This document shows positions 19,381 through 30,087 of a stretch of DNA of 64,000 nucleotides, one piece after another. Source of the DNA: Pseudomonadota bacterium (GTDB taxonomy: Bacteria; Pseudomonadota; Gammaproteobacteria; Acidiferrobacterales; UBA6901); the NCBI GenBank assembly GCA_021785515.1, contig JAJYEX010000003.1:286953-350952 (forward strand), given 5' to 3'. The translations under genes were made by a program, and so were the position numbers. Below the pieces are notes generated by a model. The model did not search any database and was not told the origin of the DNA. It saw only the letters and a program-made list of their open reading frames with translations. The stretch's first letter is position 1; each line of letters starts with the position of its first letter.

Positions 19381-19805
19381 GGTGCTGCGTACGGGGCTGG
19401 TGGTGGAAACGCTACCTTAGCCTATCGCCCGGACCGCAGCCAACGGCGGGCGGTGCGGGCGCCGCGGTGGATTGTTCCGGAAAAAGCCTTGGTTCCGGCC
19501 GAATTCCGCCATTCCCTGTAGGGCGGCATGTCGAGTGATTTCTTCAGAACCAGCGCTAACCGACTGAAGCAGCGATATTGATTGATGGGTGCCCCGCTTG
19601 CGATTGTTATTTCCCGGGCTTTAGGATTAAATTTCTGCTTAAAATCGTGGCAGTTTAGCCGTTTAGATAAAGACCAACGACAGACCGGCGGGCATGAAGG
19701 CTTGCCAGCAGCCGGCAAAATAAGCTGTCCTCATGTGCGACGGGGGCACATGAGCCGTCCATGTTATGGATTTGCTGCATGGATGCGAACTAGGGGTGGG
19801 CACCT
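19381..19805 (+). other. Intergenic region with one inverted repeat
   Basis: This 425-base gap separates the divergent membrane-protein gene and the diguanylate cyclase. It contains AT-richer stretches (around 19610-19680) that could hold promoters for both genes, and the inverted repeat described separately at 19730-19754. No open frame here looks coding. Confidence 0.45.
19730..19754. repeat. Perfect 8-bp inverted repeat upstream of the GGDEF gene
   Basis: CTCATGTG and CACATGAG flank a nine-base G-rich loop. There is no following T-run, so it is not an intrinsic terminator. It sits about 50 bases upstream of the TTG start of the diguanylate cyclase, where an operator or a 5'-UTR hairpin could be placed. 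Its role is unknown. Confidence 0.4.
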
Positions 19806-21320
19806 TTGCAGGTCAACTCGGCATCATCAGTCGAATCGAAGCTGTTTCGGCGCGTCGTAGGATTGCTTGAAGGTCTGAAGCAGTCGTCGACCGGCATCGT
19901 CATATACGACCAGATTGTCCGCCTGCTTCAGGATTGCGAGCTGGAGCAGGCCGAGGTCGAACAGACCTACGTCTCACTGCTGTATTTCCTGCTCGAAGCC
20001 TACGCCAAGAATCCGACGAGCGATCACGTGTTGCAGGTGACCGCGAAACTCATCCAGTTGCGGCCGGCGTTGTCGATGGCCACATCGGCGGATCTGCGCG
20101 GCCAGTTCGTCGGCACGGACGAGACGCGCGCGCCGGTTCCTGGCGATGATCTGGATGCCTTCGAGAGCGCGATCCGCGGGCTCATGGGCAGCCTCGAGCG
20201 TGCGCCTGCCGCCGAGCCGCCACCTGCCGCCGCGCCGCCATCTCCACCTGAAACGGTCGTAAACGAGCCGGCCGCCGCACGGCCGCCGGCTACCCCGCAG
20301 GAAGAAAAGGAACCGCCTGCAAGCGACCGGACGCCGCCCTCGGATCGCCGCACATCCGAGCGACGGACGCGTTCGAGCGAGAAGATCATGCAGCAGATTC
20401 TCGAGCAGGAAGAGACCAGCACGCCCCAGGTCGAGCGGCGCGTGAACTCGGCCTACCGGCTGCATCTTGATCGCAAGCGTGATGAAATCGATCGCCTGCA
20501 GGAAACCCTCGCAAAAAAGGTTGCTGAGGCTATCGCCCAGAACCGGGAGTTCGGGGCGCTGCTCGAAATCGAGCGCGGAGCCCTGCAGCAGGCTGACAGT
20601 CTCCAGGAGATCGAGGGCCTGCGTCAGATCCTGATCGGCGGTATAGACGAACTCATCAAGGGCCAACGCTCGCTCGCCGCCAAGCTGCGTGGGTCAAACG
20701 ATTACCTGCAGCTGGTGAAGTCCGACAGTGAGCGGCTGCATGACGAATTGAACAAGGTCCGGCTGCTCAGCCTGACCGACGAGTTTACCAGCCTTCCGAA
20801 CCGGCGTGCCTTCATGCGCCGTCTGGAAGACGAAATCGGGCGTGCAGATCGTTACGGGACCCCGCTCGCGCTGGCAATCCTGGATCTGGACGAGTTCAAG
20901 ACAATCAACGACACCTATGGTCATGCAACCGGCGATCAGGTGCTGCGTTGCTATGCTGCGGACGTGCTGTCGATATTCCGGCATCACGACATGGTGGCGC
21001 GCTATGGGGGCGAGGAATTCTCGGTGCTGCTTCCGAATACCGGCCAGGAAGGAGCCGTGTGCGCGCTGCGCAAGGTGCAGCACCGGGTGGCAAGAAGCTC
21101 CTGCGACAGCGCTGGACAGACCGTGCCCCTGCCGACTTTTTCTGCAGGCCTCACGCTGTATGTGCCCGGGGAGCTACCGCATGCATTGATCGAGCGGGCG
21201 GATCAGGCGCTCTACCAGGCCAAACGTCTCGGCCGCAACCGCACGGAGATCGGCATGCCGGGAAGCGGCCCGAAACAGCAATCCGAAAAGCGCAACGGCA
21301 ACGGCGAGACGTCGTCGTAA
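19806..21320 (+). CDS. Diguanylate cyclase (GGDEF domain) with helical N-terminal sensor region
   Basis: Makes cyclic di-GMP from two GTP. 504 residues, no membrane segment or signal peptide, so cytoplasmic. Residues 1-~110 are a helical domain I do not recognise, followed by a Pro/Ala-rich linker, a charged coiled coil (~190-330), then the GGDEF domain. The active site is RYGGEEFSVLLP, preceded by RHHD five residues upstream, an intact inhibitory I-site; DLDEFKTINDTYGH is the metal/GTP segment. The start is a TTG preceded by TAGGGGTGG at the right spacing; the only later Met codons lie inside the domain. No phosphodiesterase (EAL) domain is fused. Confidence 0.9.
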   Translation: MQVNSASSVESKLFRRVVGLLEGLKQSSTGIVIYDQIVRLLQDCELEQAEVEQTYVSLLYFLLEAYAKNPTSDHVLQVTAKLIQLRPALSMATSADLRGQFVGTDETRAPVPGDDLDAFESAIRGLMGSLERAPAAEPPPAAAPPSPPETVVNEPAAARPPATPQEEKEPPASDRTPPSDRRTSERRTRSSEKIMQQILEQEETSTPQVERRVNSAYRLHLDRKRDEIDRLQETLAKKVAEAIAQNREFGALLEIERGALQQADSLQEIEGLRQILIGGIDELIKGQRSLAAKLRGSNDYLQLVKSDSERLHDELNKVRLLSLTDEFTSLPNRRAFMRRLEDEIGRADRYGTPLALAILDLDEFKTINDTYGHATGDQVLRCYAADVLSIFRHHDMVARYGGEEFSVLLPNTGQEGAVCALRKVQHRVARSSCDSAGQTVPLPTFSAGLTLYVPGELPHALIERADQALYQAKRLGRNRTEIGMPGSGPKQQSEKRNGNGETSS

Positions 21321-21621
21321 GCAACGGCCCCGGGGCGGCAGATCCCTCAGCGGTATCGTTGCCACCGCGGTGTATGCACTGCCGCCGTGCAGGGCTTGGC
21401 GAAGGTTGCCGCACCGCAGCGATGAACGGTGCCGGTCCATCCCATATATAATAGTATCAGTTAGCGCGTGCTTGGCGTCGGGCCAGGTCGTTCGCCATGG
21501 CGCTGTCCGGGTGGCGGCAAAACCTGGCCGGCGGTGGCCACGGCGGGCGTGCCCGGAGGGATGCCGTGGTGTCCGGTCACGGACCGCCTGCGGGCCGGAA
21601 CCATCCGGAGAACCAGATTTG
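21321..21621 (+). other. Intergenic region
   Basis: About 300 bases between the diguanylate cyclase and the metallohydrolase gene, both rightward. An open frame in phase with the downstream gene runs back to 21370, but the sequence there does not look like protein of that family. A TATATAATAGTATC stretch near 21446-21459 could be part of a promoter for the downstream genes. Confidence 0.4.
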
Positions 21622-23025
21622 ATGAAGATTACCTTTCTCGGTGCTGCCCGCGAAGTGACGGGGTCCTGTTATCTCGTCGAGACGTCGCAGGTCCGTTTCC
21701 TGGTGGATTGCGGCATGCATCAGGGCGGCGGGATGGCGGAAGCGCGCAATCGCAGCCCGTTCGCGTTCGATCCGTCGGCGCTCGATTTTGTCCTGCTCAC
21801 GCACGCTCACATCGATCACAGCGGACTGCTGCCCAGGCTGAGTCTGGAGGGTTACGCCGGACCGGTCTACACGACCGATGCCACGATAGAGCTGCTGCAT
21901 ATCATGCTGCCGGACAGTGGTCATCTGCAGGAGATGGAGGCCGAGCGTGCGGCCTACCACCGCCAGCATCATGGTCACAACCACGATCACGCCGAGACCA
22001 CGCCGGTCTATACGGCGGCGCAGGCGCTTGCCTGTCTCGCTCAAATGCGGGCCACGGAGTACGACAAGACGGTCAATCCCCACCCGACCGTGCGCTGCGT
22101 GTTTCGCGATGCCGGCCACATACTGGGTTCGGCGATCATAGAGGTCTGGCTGAGCGATGGCGCGGAGCAGCGCAAGCTGGTCTTCTCCGGCGACCTGGGG
22201 CAGCCTGGCCGGCCGATACTGCGCGACCCGACGGTCATCGAGGAGGCCGACGTGCTGCTGGTGGAGTCAACTTACGGCAACCGGGCGCACCGCAACCTGG
22301 CTGCGACCCTGGACGAGTTGGTCGGCGCGGTGAATAACACGCTCGACGAGAAGCACGGCAACGTCATCGTGCCGGCATTCGCAGTCGGACGGACACAGGA
22401 GCTGATCTACCATTTCACCCGGCTGAGCCGCGAGAGGCGCCTGCACGATCTCCATATCTATGTCGATTCGCCTATGGCTACGTCCGTGACGCAGATCACA
22501 ATGCATCATATGGAGCTTTTCGATCGCGAGGCCAAGGAGGTTTTCGGACAGCCCCGAGGCGGGACTGCGCCGACGCTTCATTTTACCGAAAGTGTGAAGG
22601 AATCGATTGCCCTCAACGACATCAAGTCCGGAGCGATAATCGTCTCGGCGAGCGGGATGTGCGATGGCGGCCGTATCCGTCATCACCTGCGTTACAACCT
22701 GGATTCACCGCGCAATACCATCCTGTTTACCGGGTTTCAGGCAAAAGGCACGCTCGGGCGGCATCTTGTGGATGGAGCGAAAAGCGTGCATCTTTTCGGG
22801 GAAGAGATTGCCGTGCGCGCGGAGATATTCACGCTGGGCGGATTCTCGGCGCACGCCGACCAGCCGGCGCTGCTACGGTGGTTGCACGGTTTCAGGCGCC
22901 CGCCGCTGCAGACCTTTGTGGTGCATGGCGAGGAAGACGTTGCTGTGGGCTTCGCGCAACGGGTTGGCGCCGAGCTCGGATGGCCGGTACATGCGCCTGC
23001 CGAGGGCGAGGGAATCGAGATTTGA
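21622..23025 (+). CDS. MBL-fold beta-CASP RNA metallohydrolase
   Basis: 467 residues, homologous to CPSF73-like RNA-processing nucleases of bacteria. The metallo-beta-lactamase metal motif is LLTHAHIDHSGLLPRL, with a further metal His in DAGHILGSA and the Asp in FSGDLG. The beta-CASP part holds VPAFAVGRTQELIY, and the C-terminus holds SASGMCDGGRIRHHL and GGFSAHADQPALL, which contribute further metal ligands. A His-rich insert (HHGHNHDHAET) lies between. The ATG 21622 start matches the usual MKITFLGAAREVTGS N-terminus. The next gene, 14 bases downstream, is probably co-transcribed. Confidence 0.92.
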   Translation: MKITFLGAAREVTGSCYLVETSQVRFLVDCGMHQGGGMAEARNRSPFAFDPSALDFVLLTHAHIDHSGLLPRLSLEGYAGPVYTTDATIELLHIMLPDSGHLQEMEAERAAYHRQHHGHNHDHAETTPVYTAAQALACLAQMRATEYDKTVNPHPTVRCVFRDAGHILGSAIIEVWLSDGAEQRKLVFSGDLGQPGRPILRDPTVIEEADVLLVESTYGNRAHRNLAATLDELVGAVNNTLDEKHGNVIVPAFAVGRTQELIYHFTRLSRERRLHDLHIYVDSPMATSVTQITMHHMELFDREAKEVFGQPRGGTAPTLHFTESVKESIALNDIKSGAIIVSASGMCDGGRIRHHLRYNLDSPRNTILFTGFQAKGTLGRHLVDGAKSVHLFGEEIAVRAEIFTLGGFSAHADQPALLRWLHGFRRPPLQTFVVHGEEDVAVGFAQRVGAELGWPVHAPAEGEGIEI

Positions 23026-23039
23026 AAGGGAAGGGGCAT

Positions 23040-23909
23040 ATGGCAGACGCGGAGCATGAGTACTCGAAGGAAGAGCTCGATGCGTTGGTCGGGGAGCTCA
23101 CGCGCAGCCCGTCGTATCGGCTGGCATACGAGGATTCGGAATTTCTGGACAGCGACGAGGCCAGGCCGGTACGTCTGCAGCTTGAGCTGATGAAACCGGA
23201 CACGTTTCTGCGCCGACACAACGTGCGTTCCACGGTGGTTGTGTTTGGAAGTACGCGTATTCCTCCCCCGGCGCAGGCCAATGCCCGGCTCGAGGAGCTG
23301 CTCAGGCAGGAGCGCGAGCGGCCGCAGGACGAATCATTGCAGGCGGCGATCATCCTCGCCCGCACGCGGGTGCGGCAGTCGCGCTACTACGAAGAGGCGA
23401 GAAGATTCGCGAGCGTCATGTCACGCCAGTTTCAGCATGAACACCGGCGCGACTTTGTCGTTCTGACCGGCGGTGGCCCCGGGATCATGGAGGCCGCCAA
23501 CCGTGGCGCCCACGATGTCGGTGCCCGGACCGTGGGCCTGAACATCACCCTGCCGCAGGAGCAGACTCCCAACCCGTACATTACGCCTGATCTGTGCTTC
23601 CGGTTCCACTATTTCGGGTTGCGCAAGATGCATTTCCTGCTGCGGGCGCGGGCGCTGGTCGCCTTTCCCGGCGGCTACGGTACGATGGATGAGCTGTTTG
23701 AGGCGCTTACGCTGATACAGACGCGCAAGATCCAGCGCATCCCCGTGGTGCTCGTCGGCCGGTCTTTCTGGGAGAGGGCGGTGGACTTTGAGTTTCTGGT
23801 CGAGGAGGGCGTGATCGCGGCTGCCGACGCCGGTCTTTTTACCCTGGTCGATTCCGCGGACGAAGCGGTTGTGCTGCTGCAAGATTACTACCAGGAGGCG
23901 TCTTTCTGA
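23040..23909 (+). CDS. LOG-family protein (TIGR00730-type Rossmann fold)
   Basis: 289 residues. The LOG signature appears as PGGYGTMDELFEALTLIQTRK, preceded by the nucleotide-binding GGGPGIMEAANRGAHDVG. Characterised members are cytokinin-riboside 5'-monophosphate phosphoribohydrolases or nucleoside-monophosphate nucleosidases (PpnN-like); this longer form has an extra ~60-residue charged N-terminus. ATG 23040 follows GGGAAGGGG. It forms a pair with the metallohydrolase upstream, which hints at RNA or nucleotide turnover, but that link is an inference. Confidence 0.9.
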   Translation: MADAEHEYSKEELDALVGELTRSPSYRLAYEDSEFLDSDEARPVRLQLELMKPDTFLRRHNVRSTVVVFGSTRIPPPAQANARLEELLRQERERPQDESLQAAIILARTRVRQSRYYEEARRFASVMSRQFQHEHRRDFVVLTGGGPGIMEAANRGAHDVGARTVGLNITLPQEQTPNPYITPDLCFRFHYFGLRKMHFLLRARALVAFPGGYGTMDELFEALTLIQTRKIQRIPVVLVGRSFWERAVDFEFLVEEGVIAAADAGLFTLVDSADEAVVLLQDYYQEASF

Positions 23910-24073
23910 GCCGCAGACGGGCATCGGCGCTGCCCGGTCGCTGCCGGTCTGTCAGTGCGCGGCCGGGTGTTGATTCCTGTCATGGTCCTCTCTATGCTGC
24001 CACGTAGCGTGGTACGTGCAGCACCAACAGCACCATAAAGATCAACGGAAATCCAATGAAAAGGAGAACCGCT

Positions 24074-25321
24074 ATGACCAAGTATCTTCGTCTACGCCGG
24101 TGGCTGCTTGCCTGCGCAGCTCTGCCCATGGTTCTGCTAGGAGCTGCGGCCTCGCAGGCGGCGGTACCGAAGGAAATCCGGATCGGTACCTTGTATGCGG
24201 ACTCCGGTCCTTTTGCCACCTCATCGCTTTCCCAGCTCGCGGGACTGAAGTTCTGGGTGAACGAGGTCAACCGCCAAGGTGGCGTCTTCGTGAGGGCCTA
24301 CGGCAGAAAAATTCCGGTCAGGCTTGTCACCTACAACGACCGCAGCTCCACGACCACCGCGGCCACGCTCTATAACCAGCTCATCACCGAGGACCGGGTC
24401 AACATCCTGGCGGCCGATTTCGGTTCGGTGCTGACCTCGGTGGCGGTACCGATTGCCCGGGAACACCAGATGCTGCTGTTTGACCAGACCGGTACCGGCG
24501 CGGCATTTTTCACCCGGGACAATCCGTATATCGTTCTGACCTCTCTTCCGACATCGGCGCGCTGGCCGTACGCCCTGGCGGACTTTCTGAAAGCGCAGGG
24601 CAAGATCCGCCGGGTGGCGCTGCTCTATGCGACCAACGACTTCACCGGCTCCCAGGCGCAGACCCTGCGCGCACGCCTGCAGGGCAGCGGGGTGAAGCTC
24701 GTGTTTGATCACGGTGTTCCGACCAGCACCTCGAGTTATGCGCTGCTGCTGCACAACATTCAGGCCTCGCGTCCCGACGCGGTAATTGAGTTCGGTTTCC
24801 CGGACAACGACATTGCGTTTCTGCACGACCTGCAGGCCAGCGGCATCAAGTTCAAGATGGTCTTCACGATATTTCCTGGCCAGCTGCTGGCGCTGGTGCA
24901 GAAAAATGTCGGAGCTCAGACGCTTGCCTATACCTACACCTATCCGACTCCTCCGCTGCTGGTATACAACAGGGTCAACTACGGCATGGGTCTCGACCGT
25001 TTCAGCCGCGCATTCCATGCGGCGACCGGAACACAGCCCAATTTCCTGAATATTGCAGGATTCAACACCGGTCTGATCATCCAGAAGACCCTGGATACGG
25101 CGCCCAACTTGCGCCAGATGACGCTGCGTCGCAGCGTGATGCGTTTCTCCGGAAAGTTGCATACGCTCGACGGGGCGTTCCGGATCGATGCCACAACCGG
25201 CGCCCAGATCGGGGAAGCTCTGCCGGTTGGGCAGTTCATTCCCGTTGGCAAGGGTCTGACGGTGCGCATGGTCTATCCCCCGGCCATCGCCACGGGAAGA
25301 CCCGCGTACCCGGCGCCGTAA
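24074..25321 (+). CDS. Liv-type ABC transporter substrate-binding protein
   Basis: Periplasmic solute-binding protein of 415 residues, type I fold of the branched-chain amino acid/amide (HAAT) family. It starts with a signal peptide (RRWLLACAALPMVLLGAAAS). The mature part begins IRIGTLYADSGPFATSSLSQ, the classic first ligand-lobe segment. ATG 24074 is chosen because AAGGAG lies seven bases upstream; an ATG at 24056 would put that site inside the gene. It heads the importer operon. The ligand cannot be determined from sequence: branched-chain amino acids, amides or urea are all possible. Confidence 0.88.
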   Translation: MTKYLRLRRWLLACAALPMVLLGAAASQAAVPKEIRIGTLYADSGPFATSSLSQLAGLKFWVNEVNRQGGVFVRAYGRKIPVRLVTYNDRSSTTTAATLYNQLITEDRVNILAADFGSVLTSVAVPIAREHQMLLFDQTGTGAAFFTRDNPYIVLTSLPTSARWPYALADFLKAQGKIRRVALLYATNDFTGSQAQTLRARLQGSGVKLVFDHGVPTSTSSYALLLHNIQASRPDAVIEFGFPDNDIAFLHDLQASGIKFKMVFTIFPGQLLALVQKNVGAQTLAYTYTYPTPPLLVYNRVNYGMGLDRFSRAFHAATGTQPNFLNIAGFNTGLIIQKTLDTAPNLRQMTLRRSVMRFSGKLHTLDGAFRIDATTGAQIGEALPVGQFIPVGKGLTVRMVYPPAIATGRPAYPAP

Positions 25322-25325
25322 CGGA

Positions 25326-26201
25326 GTGCTCAGCTATACGCTGCTTGCCGGGCTGCTGTTTGGTCTGTATTTCAGCCTGGTGGCGGTCGGCCTCAACCTG
25401 GTGTTCGGGGTGATGCGGCTCATTAACCTGGCGCATGGTGACTTTCTGATGCTGGGCGCGTTCCTCGCCTACGGGCTGTACGCAGCCGCTGGCCTGAACC
25501 CGCTGTATGCCATTCCGGCAGCGATTGTCGCCTTCATGCTGGCGGGCGTTGCGCTCTACTACGCGGTGGTACCGAGGCTGCAGGCATCGCGTGATCCGCA
25601 GATGCTTTCGTTCATCCTGCTGTTTGGTGTATCGCAGATCATTGAAGCGCTTGCCGTGATCGCTTTCGGTAACAACCAGCGCGCCATTCCCGCAACCGTC
25701 TTCGGTTCCCGGCCGGTCCTGCTGCTGGGCCAGTCCTTCCCGGTTGCCTGGGTGGTGAGTGCCGCGGTCAGTGCCGTTGCGCTGGTGGTGGTGTACGTCT
25801 ATCTGTACCACAGCCGGCTGGGGTATGCGACGCGGGCGGTGATGGCGAGCCGGGACGAGGCGGCCAGTACCGGCATCAACGTGCATCGGGTATCGGCCAT
25901 CGCCCTGGGCACGGGCCTGGCGTTGGCGGCAGTCGCAGGGGTCTTCAGCGCATTCATGCTGGGCAGCATCGAGCCGGATATGGGAATAGGCATCACCACG
26001 ACATCGTTCGCGGTGATCGTGATCGGTTCGCTTGGAAATCCGCTGGGAACGGTGCTGGGCGGGCTGGTCTACGGCGTGGGGCTGATGGTTATGGAGACTT
26101 TTTATCCTTCGTGGGCCGACCTGCTGCCGTACGTGCTGCTGATACTGATTCTGCTGGTGCGCCCGAGCGGACTGCTCGGGCAGAGGGTGCGGCTTGCCTA
26201 G
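25326..26201 (+). CDS. livH: Liv-type ABC transporter permease (LivH family)
   Basis: Inner-membrane permease of 291 residues with about eight membrane spans. The N-terminus LVAVGLNLVFGVMRLINLAHGDFLML is the best-conserved LivH block, and RAVMASRDEAASTGINV is the cytoplasmic coupling helix that contacts the ATPase. It starts with GTG four bases after the binding-protein stop. It pairs with LivM, whose start overlaps this stop by eight bases. Confidence 0.92.
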   Translation: MLSYTLLAGLLFGLYFSLVAVGLNLVFGVMRLINLAHGDFLMLGAFLAYGLYAAAGLNPLYAIPAAIVAFMLAGVALYYAVVPRLQASRDPQMLSFILLFGVSQIIEALAVIAFGNNQRAIPATVFGSRPVLLLGQSFPVAWVVSAAVSAVALVVVYVYLYHSRLGYATRAVMASRDEAASTGINVHRVSAIALGTGLALAAVAGVFSAFMLGSIEPDMGIGITTTSFAVIVIGSLGNPLGTVLGGLVYGVGLMVMETFYPSWADLLPYVLLILILLVRPSGLLGQRVRLA

Positions 26202-27102
26202 GGGTGGCTGGTACAGCGTCGGCGTGGTGCTGATGTTTGCCGTGCTTCCGTTTGTCTACGGCAACCATGCTCTGCTGTTCAACATGATGATGTATCTGGT
26301 GCTCGCGCAGGGCATTAATGTGCTGTTCGGGTTTACCGGATATCTTCCGTTCGGCTACGTGGGGTTTTTCGGCACCGGGGCCTACGGAACCTCGCTCGCC
26401 ATCCTGCTGCTGCATCTGCCTCCGTTGCCGGCCCTGCTGGTGGGCGCCGCGGCCGCAATGCTTGTGGGCCTGGTGCTCGCTCCGCTGCTTAAACTGTCGG
26501 GCGCGTATTTTGCCATTGCGAGTCTCGCGGCGTCGGAGGTTGTCTACTATATCGTCTCCAATCCGCATCTGACGCCGCTTACCCAGGGGCCGTACGGCAT
26601 AAGCCTGGTCCAGACCTACAATGCCGCACAGAGCTACGCGGTAATGGTGGCGGTGCTGGCGCTGGCGCTGGGGGCGGTGGTGTATCTGCGCAATTCCAAC
26701 CTGGGTCTGGCGCTGCAGGCCATCCGAGAGGAGCCGATAAGCGCCGGTTTCGCCGGCATCAATGTGGTACGCGAGCGCACGCGTGCCTGGCTGCTTAGTG
26801 CTGCGCTCGCCGGCCTTGCCGGCGGGGTCTATGCCTGGCACGTATCGGTGTTCTATCCCAAACCGGTGTTTGACCTCAGCATCAGCGTGTTTGCCATCGT
26901 GTTCACGCTTTTTGGCGGTGCGGCGACGCTGCTCGGACCCGTGGTGGGCACTTTGCTGCTTTACGGCCTGTACAACTGGATCGGCATTTCGCAGCCGGAG
27001 TACTTTCAGCTCGTGTTCGGTATCGTGATCGTGGTCCTGGTGCTGTTCCTGCCCAACGGCCTTATGTCCCTGCTGCGCAGGATCCGGGTCGATGTCCCCT
27101 AA
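26194..27102 (+). CDS. livM: Liv-type ABC transporter permease (LivM family)
   Basis: Second permease, 302 residues, with eight or more membrane spans. Family blocks are LAQGINVLFGFTGYLPFGYVGFFG near the N-terminus and the coupling segment LQAIREEPISAGFAGINVVRER. The start is TTG 26194, overlapping livH; no better start with a ribosome site is seen. The stop overlaps livG. The tight overlaps imply coupled translation of the whole transporter. Confidence 0.92.
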   Translation: MPRGGWYSVGVVLMFAVLPFVYGNHALLFNMMMYLVLAQGINVLFGFTGYLPFGYVGFFGTGAYGTSLAILLLHLPPLPALLVGAAAAMLVGLVLAPLLKLSGAYFAIASLAASEVVYYIVSNPHLTPLTQGPYGISLVQTYNAAQSYAVMVAVLALALGAVVYLRNSNLGLALQAIREEPISAGFAGINVVRERTRAWLLSAALAGLAGGVYAWHVSVFYPKPVFDLSISVFAIVFTLFGGAATLLGPVVGTLLLYGLYNWIGISQPEYFQLVFGIVIVVLVLFLPNGLMSLLRRIRVDVP

Positions 27103-27779
27103 CGCACTGCTCAGTGTTTCCGGCCTGAGCAAACGGTTCGGTGCTTATCGGGCCCTGGACGGACTGAGCCTCGAAGTTGCCGCGGGCGAGATCCTCGGGC
27201 TGGTCGGACCGAACGGCTCCGGCAAGACCACAGCCATCAACGTCATCTCCGGCGTGTATGCCGCAGATGCAGGTACGATCCGGTTTGACGGGCGCCCGGT
27301 CGGAGGGTTGCCAATACACCGTCGCGCCCGTCTCGGGATCAACCGCACCTTTCAGGTGCCCAAGCCGTTCCGGAGCCTGACGGTGACCGAGAACCTCGAG
27401 GTCGCATCGGCGCACAGCCGGTCCGGCGACAATCAGATCCGCGAGTGTCTCGAGCTCCTGGCGCTGGATTCGGTCGCCGGACGCGAGGCAGCGAGCCTCA
27501 CCAGCGCCCAGCAGAAGCGGCTTGATCTGGCGCGGGCCCTGGTTGCGCGGCCACGGCTGCTTCTTGTCGATGAGATCGGCGCCGGACTCAATCCGGCCGA
27601 ACTCCAGCTTATGGCGCAGACCCTGCTGGCAATCGCCGGATCCGGCGTGGCCCTGCTCGTGGTCGAGCACCTGCTGGGCTTCCTGCGTGCTGTCGCCTCC
27701 CGCGTCGTCGTGATGGATGCCGGGCGCGAGATATTCGAAGGGCCGCTCGATCTCGCCGCCCGCGACCCCCAGGTGATCG

Positions 27780-27799
<20 letters not shown>
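27092..27799 (+). CDS. livG: Liv-type ABC transporter ATPase (LivG family)
   Basis: ATP-binding subunit of 235 residues. Walker A is GPNGSGKTT, the Q-loop region carries the LivG-typical GINRTFQVPKPFRSLT, Walker B is PRLLLVDEIGAGL, and the H-loop is VVEHLL. The signature motif reads SLTSAQQKRLDLARAL, so the usual LSGGQ is replaced by LTSAQ, a variation seen in some LivG-type subunits but worth noting. It works as a heterodimer with LivF encoded next. Confidence 0.92.
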
Positions 27800-28518
<719 letters not shown>

Positions 28519-28535
<17 letters not shown>

Positions 28536-29940
28536 GTCGCCGACATCTGACGGACAGTTGCCCGACGGCGCCGGCTTGCGCAGCGGCCGGCTGTCCTTCA
28601 CGGAAGTGCTGGGCCACGCCGTGGCCAACATCACGCCTTCGGCAATGGCGGCGGCGACTGTCTCGCTGGTCGTAGCCAACGCCGGCGCCTTGAGCTGGCT
28701 CGTCTACCTGGTGGTCGGCGTGCTGATGCTGCTGGTTGCCGGCCAGGTAGCGCGTCTGGCGCGGGCTGCACCGGCAGCCGGTTCGCTCTTCGTATATCTC
28801 AGCCGCGCCCTTCATCCGGTGGCCGGAATCGTCGCAGGCTGGGCGATGGTCGGCGGCTACCTCGGTGCATTGCTCGCGGCTCCCGTCCTGGGGGCTGCAT
28901 TCGCCGCGCGGGCGCTGGCCCTGATGCACCTGAGCATGCCGGCGTGGGTTGTGGGCATGACGCTGGCGCTCGTTGCCTGGGCGCTCGCGGTGCGTGACGT
29001 CGAACTTGCCGCCCGCTACGGGTTGATTGTCGAGAGCTTTTCCATCGCCTGCATCGTTGCCATCGGCCTGGTGGTGCTCGTCCGGCATGGTGTTTCCGAT
29101 CCTGTCCAGTTCAAGTTCGGTGGCGTGAACCGCCACGGATTTTTTCTGGCCTGCATGCTGACCGTGCTGGCTTACGGAGGTTTCGAGACTGCCGGCAATC
29201 TGGCGCGCGAACGTCGCGGCTCGGAGAATACCGTGCCGCGCGCCATCCTGCTCAGCGTCGTGGTGGTCGGCGTCTTTTTCGTGTTCATGGCATACACGGA
29301 GGTGCTCGGGTTCGGGAATGATACGGTACTGCTGGGCCGCACGACCGCGCCGCTTAATCTGATTGCTGCCCGTAATGGCGTAGCCTGGCTGGCGGTGTTT
29401 TCGGATCTGGCCATGACCGCCGCCGCTTTCAGCGCGTCCATCGCAACCCTGAACAGCATTTCCCGGGTGCTGTATTCCATGGCCTATCACGGAGTGCTTC
29501 CGCGCGCACTGGCGGGAGTGCACGCCCGCCATCATACGCCGGTGCCGGCACTGCACCTGCTCGGTGCTGCAATGGTGGTCTTTGTCACGATCATGGCGGT
29601 CGGTCACCTGTCCGTGCTTGCGACGCTGAACCTTTTCGGAATCTTCACGGCGATGGGTTTTCTGGTGATCTACAGTCTGGCCAGCGTTGCGGCCCCGCTT
29701 TATCTGCGCAAGCTTACGGGACGGCTGCCGCTCGGATCATTATTGGCGACTTTGGTGGGATTGCCGGTGTTGCTGTACGTGCTCTGGGGAAATCTCTACC
29801 CGTTTCCGTCCGCCGCTCAGGGTGTGGTGACGGTGTTGTTTCTGGTGTACTTGGCGTCGGGTGTGGTGGTTTTCGCCTGGATTCATCGCCGTTATCCGGA
29901 ACGCGTGGCGGCGATGGTTCAGGGTCTGGCCGGTGACTAG
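28519..29940 (+). CDS. APC-family amino acid permease
   Basis: Secondary transporter of 473 residues with about 12 membrane spans. The first spans contain FTEVLGHAVANITPSAMAAATV, the amino acid-polyamine-organocation substrate-binding break. A GGFETAGNLARERR segment in the middle is the conserved cytoplasmic loop of the family. The start is a GTG with GGAGGAG ahead of it, inside the end of livF (17-base overlap). An APC permease in a Liv operon suggests that the transported compounds are related amino acids or amines, which is inference. Confidence 0.88.
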
Positions 29941-30087
29941 GTGCGTGACGGTGATACGCTGTCCTTGTGCCCGGTTTCACATTGCCCGGCGTGGCGTCGC
30001 GGCGATATGATCTGCGGCACCCGTGTTGACGGATTCTGTTTGCATGTCCCCATGCAGTCATCCATGTCCTAGTGAGGAGGTTGCCAA

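Noticed and set aside
19690..19800. Possible riboswitch upstream of the diguanylate cyclase
   Set aside because: The inverted repeat is clear but none of the conserved bases of c-di-GMP riboswitches was found.
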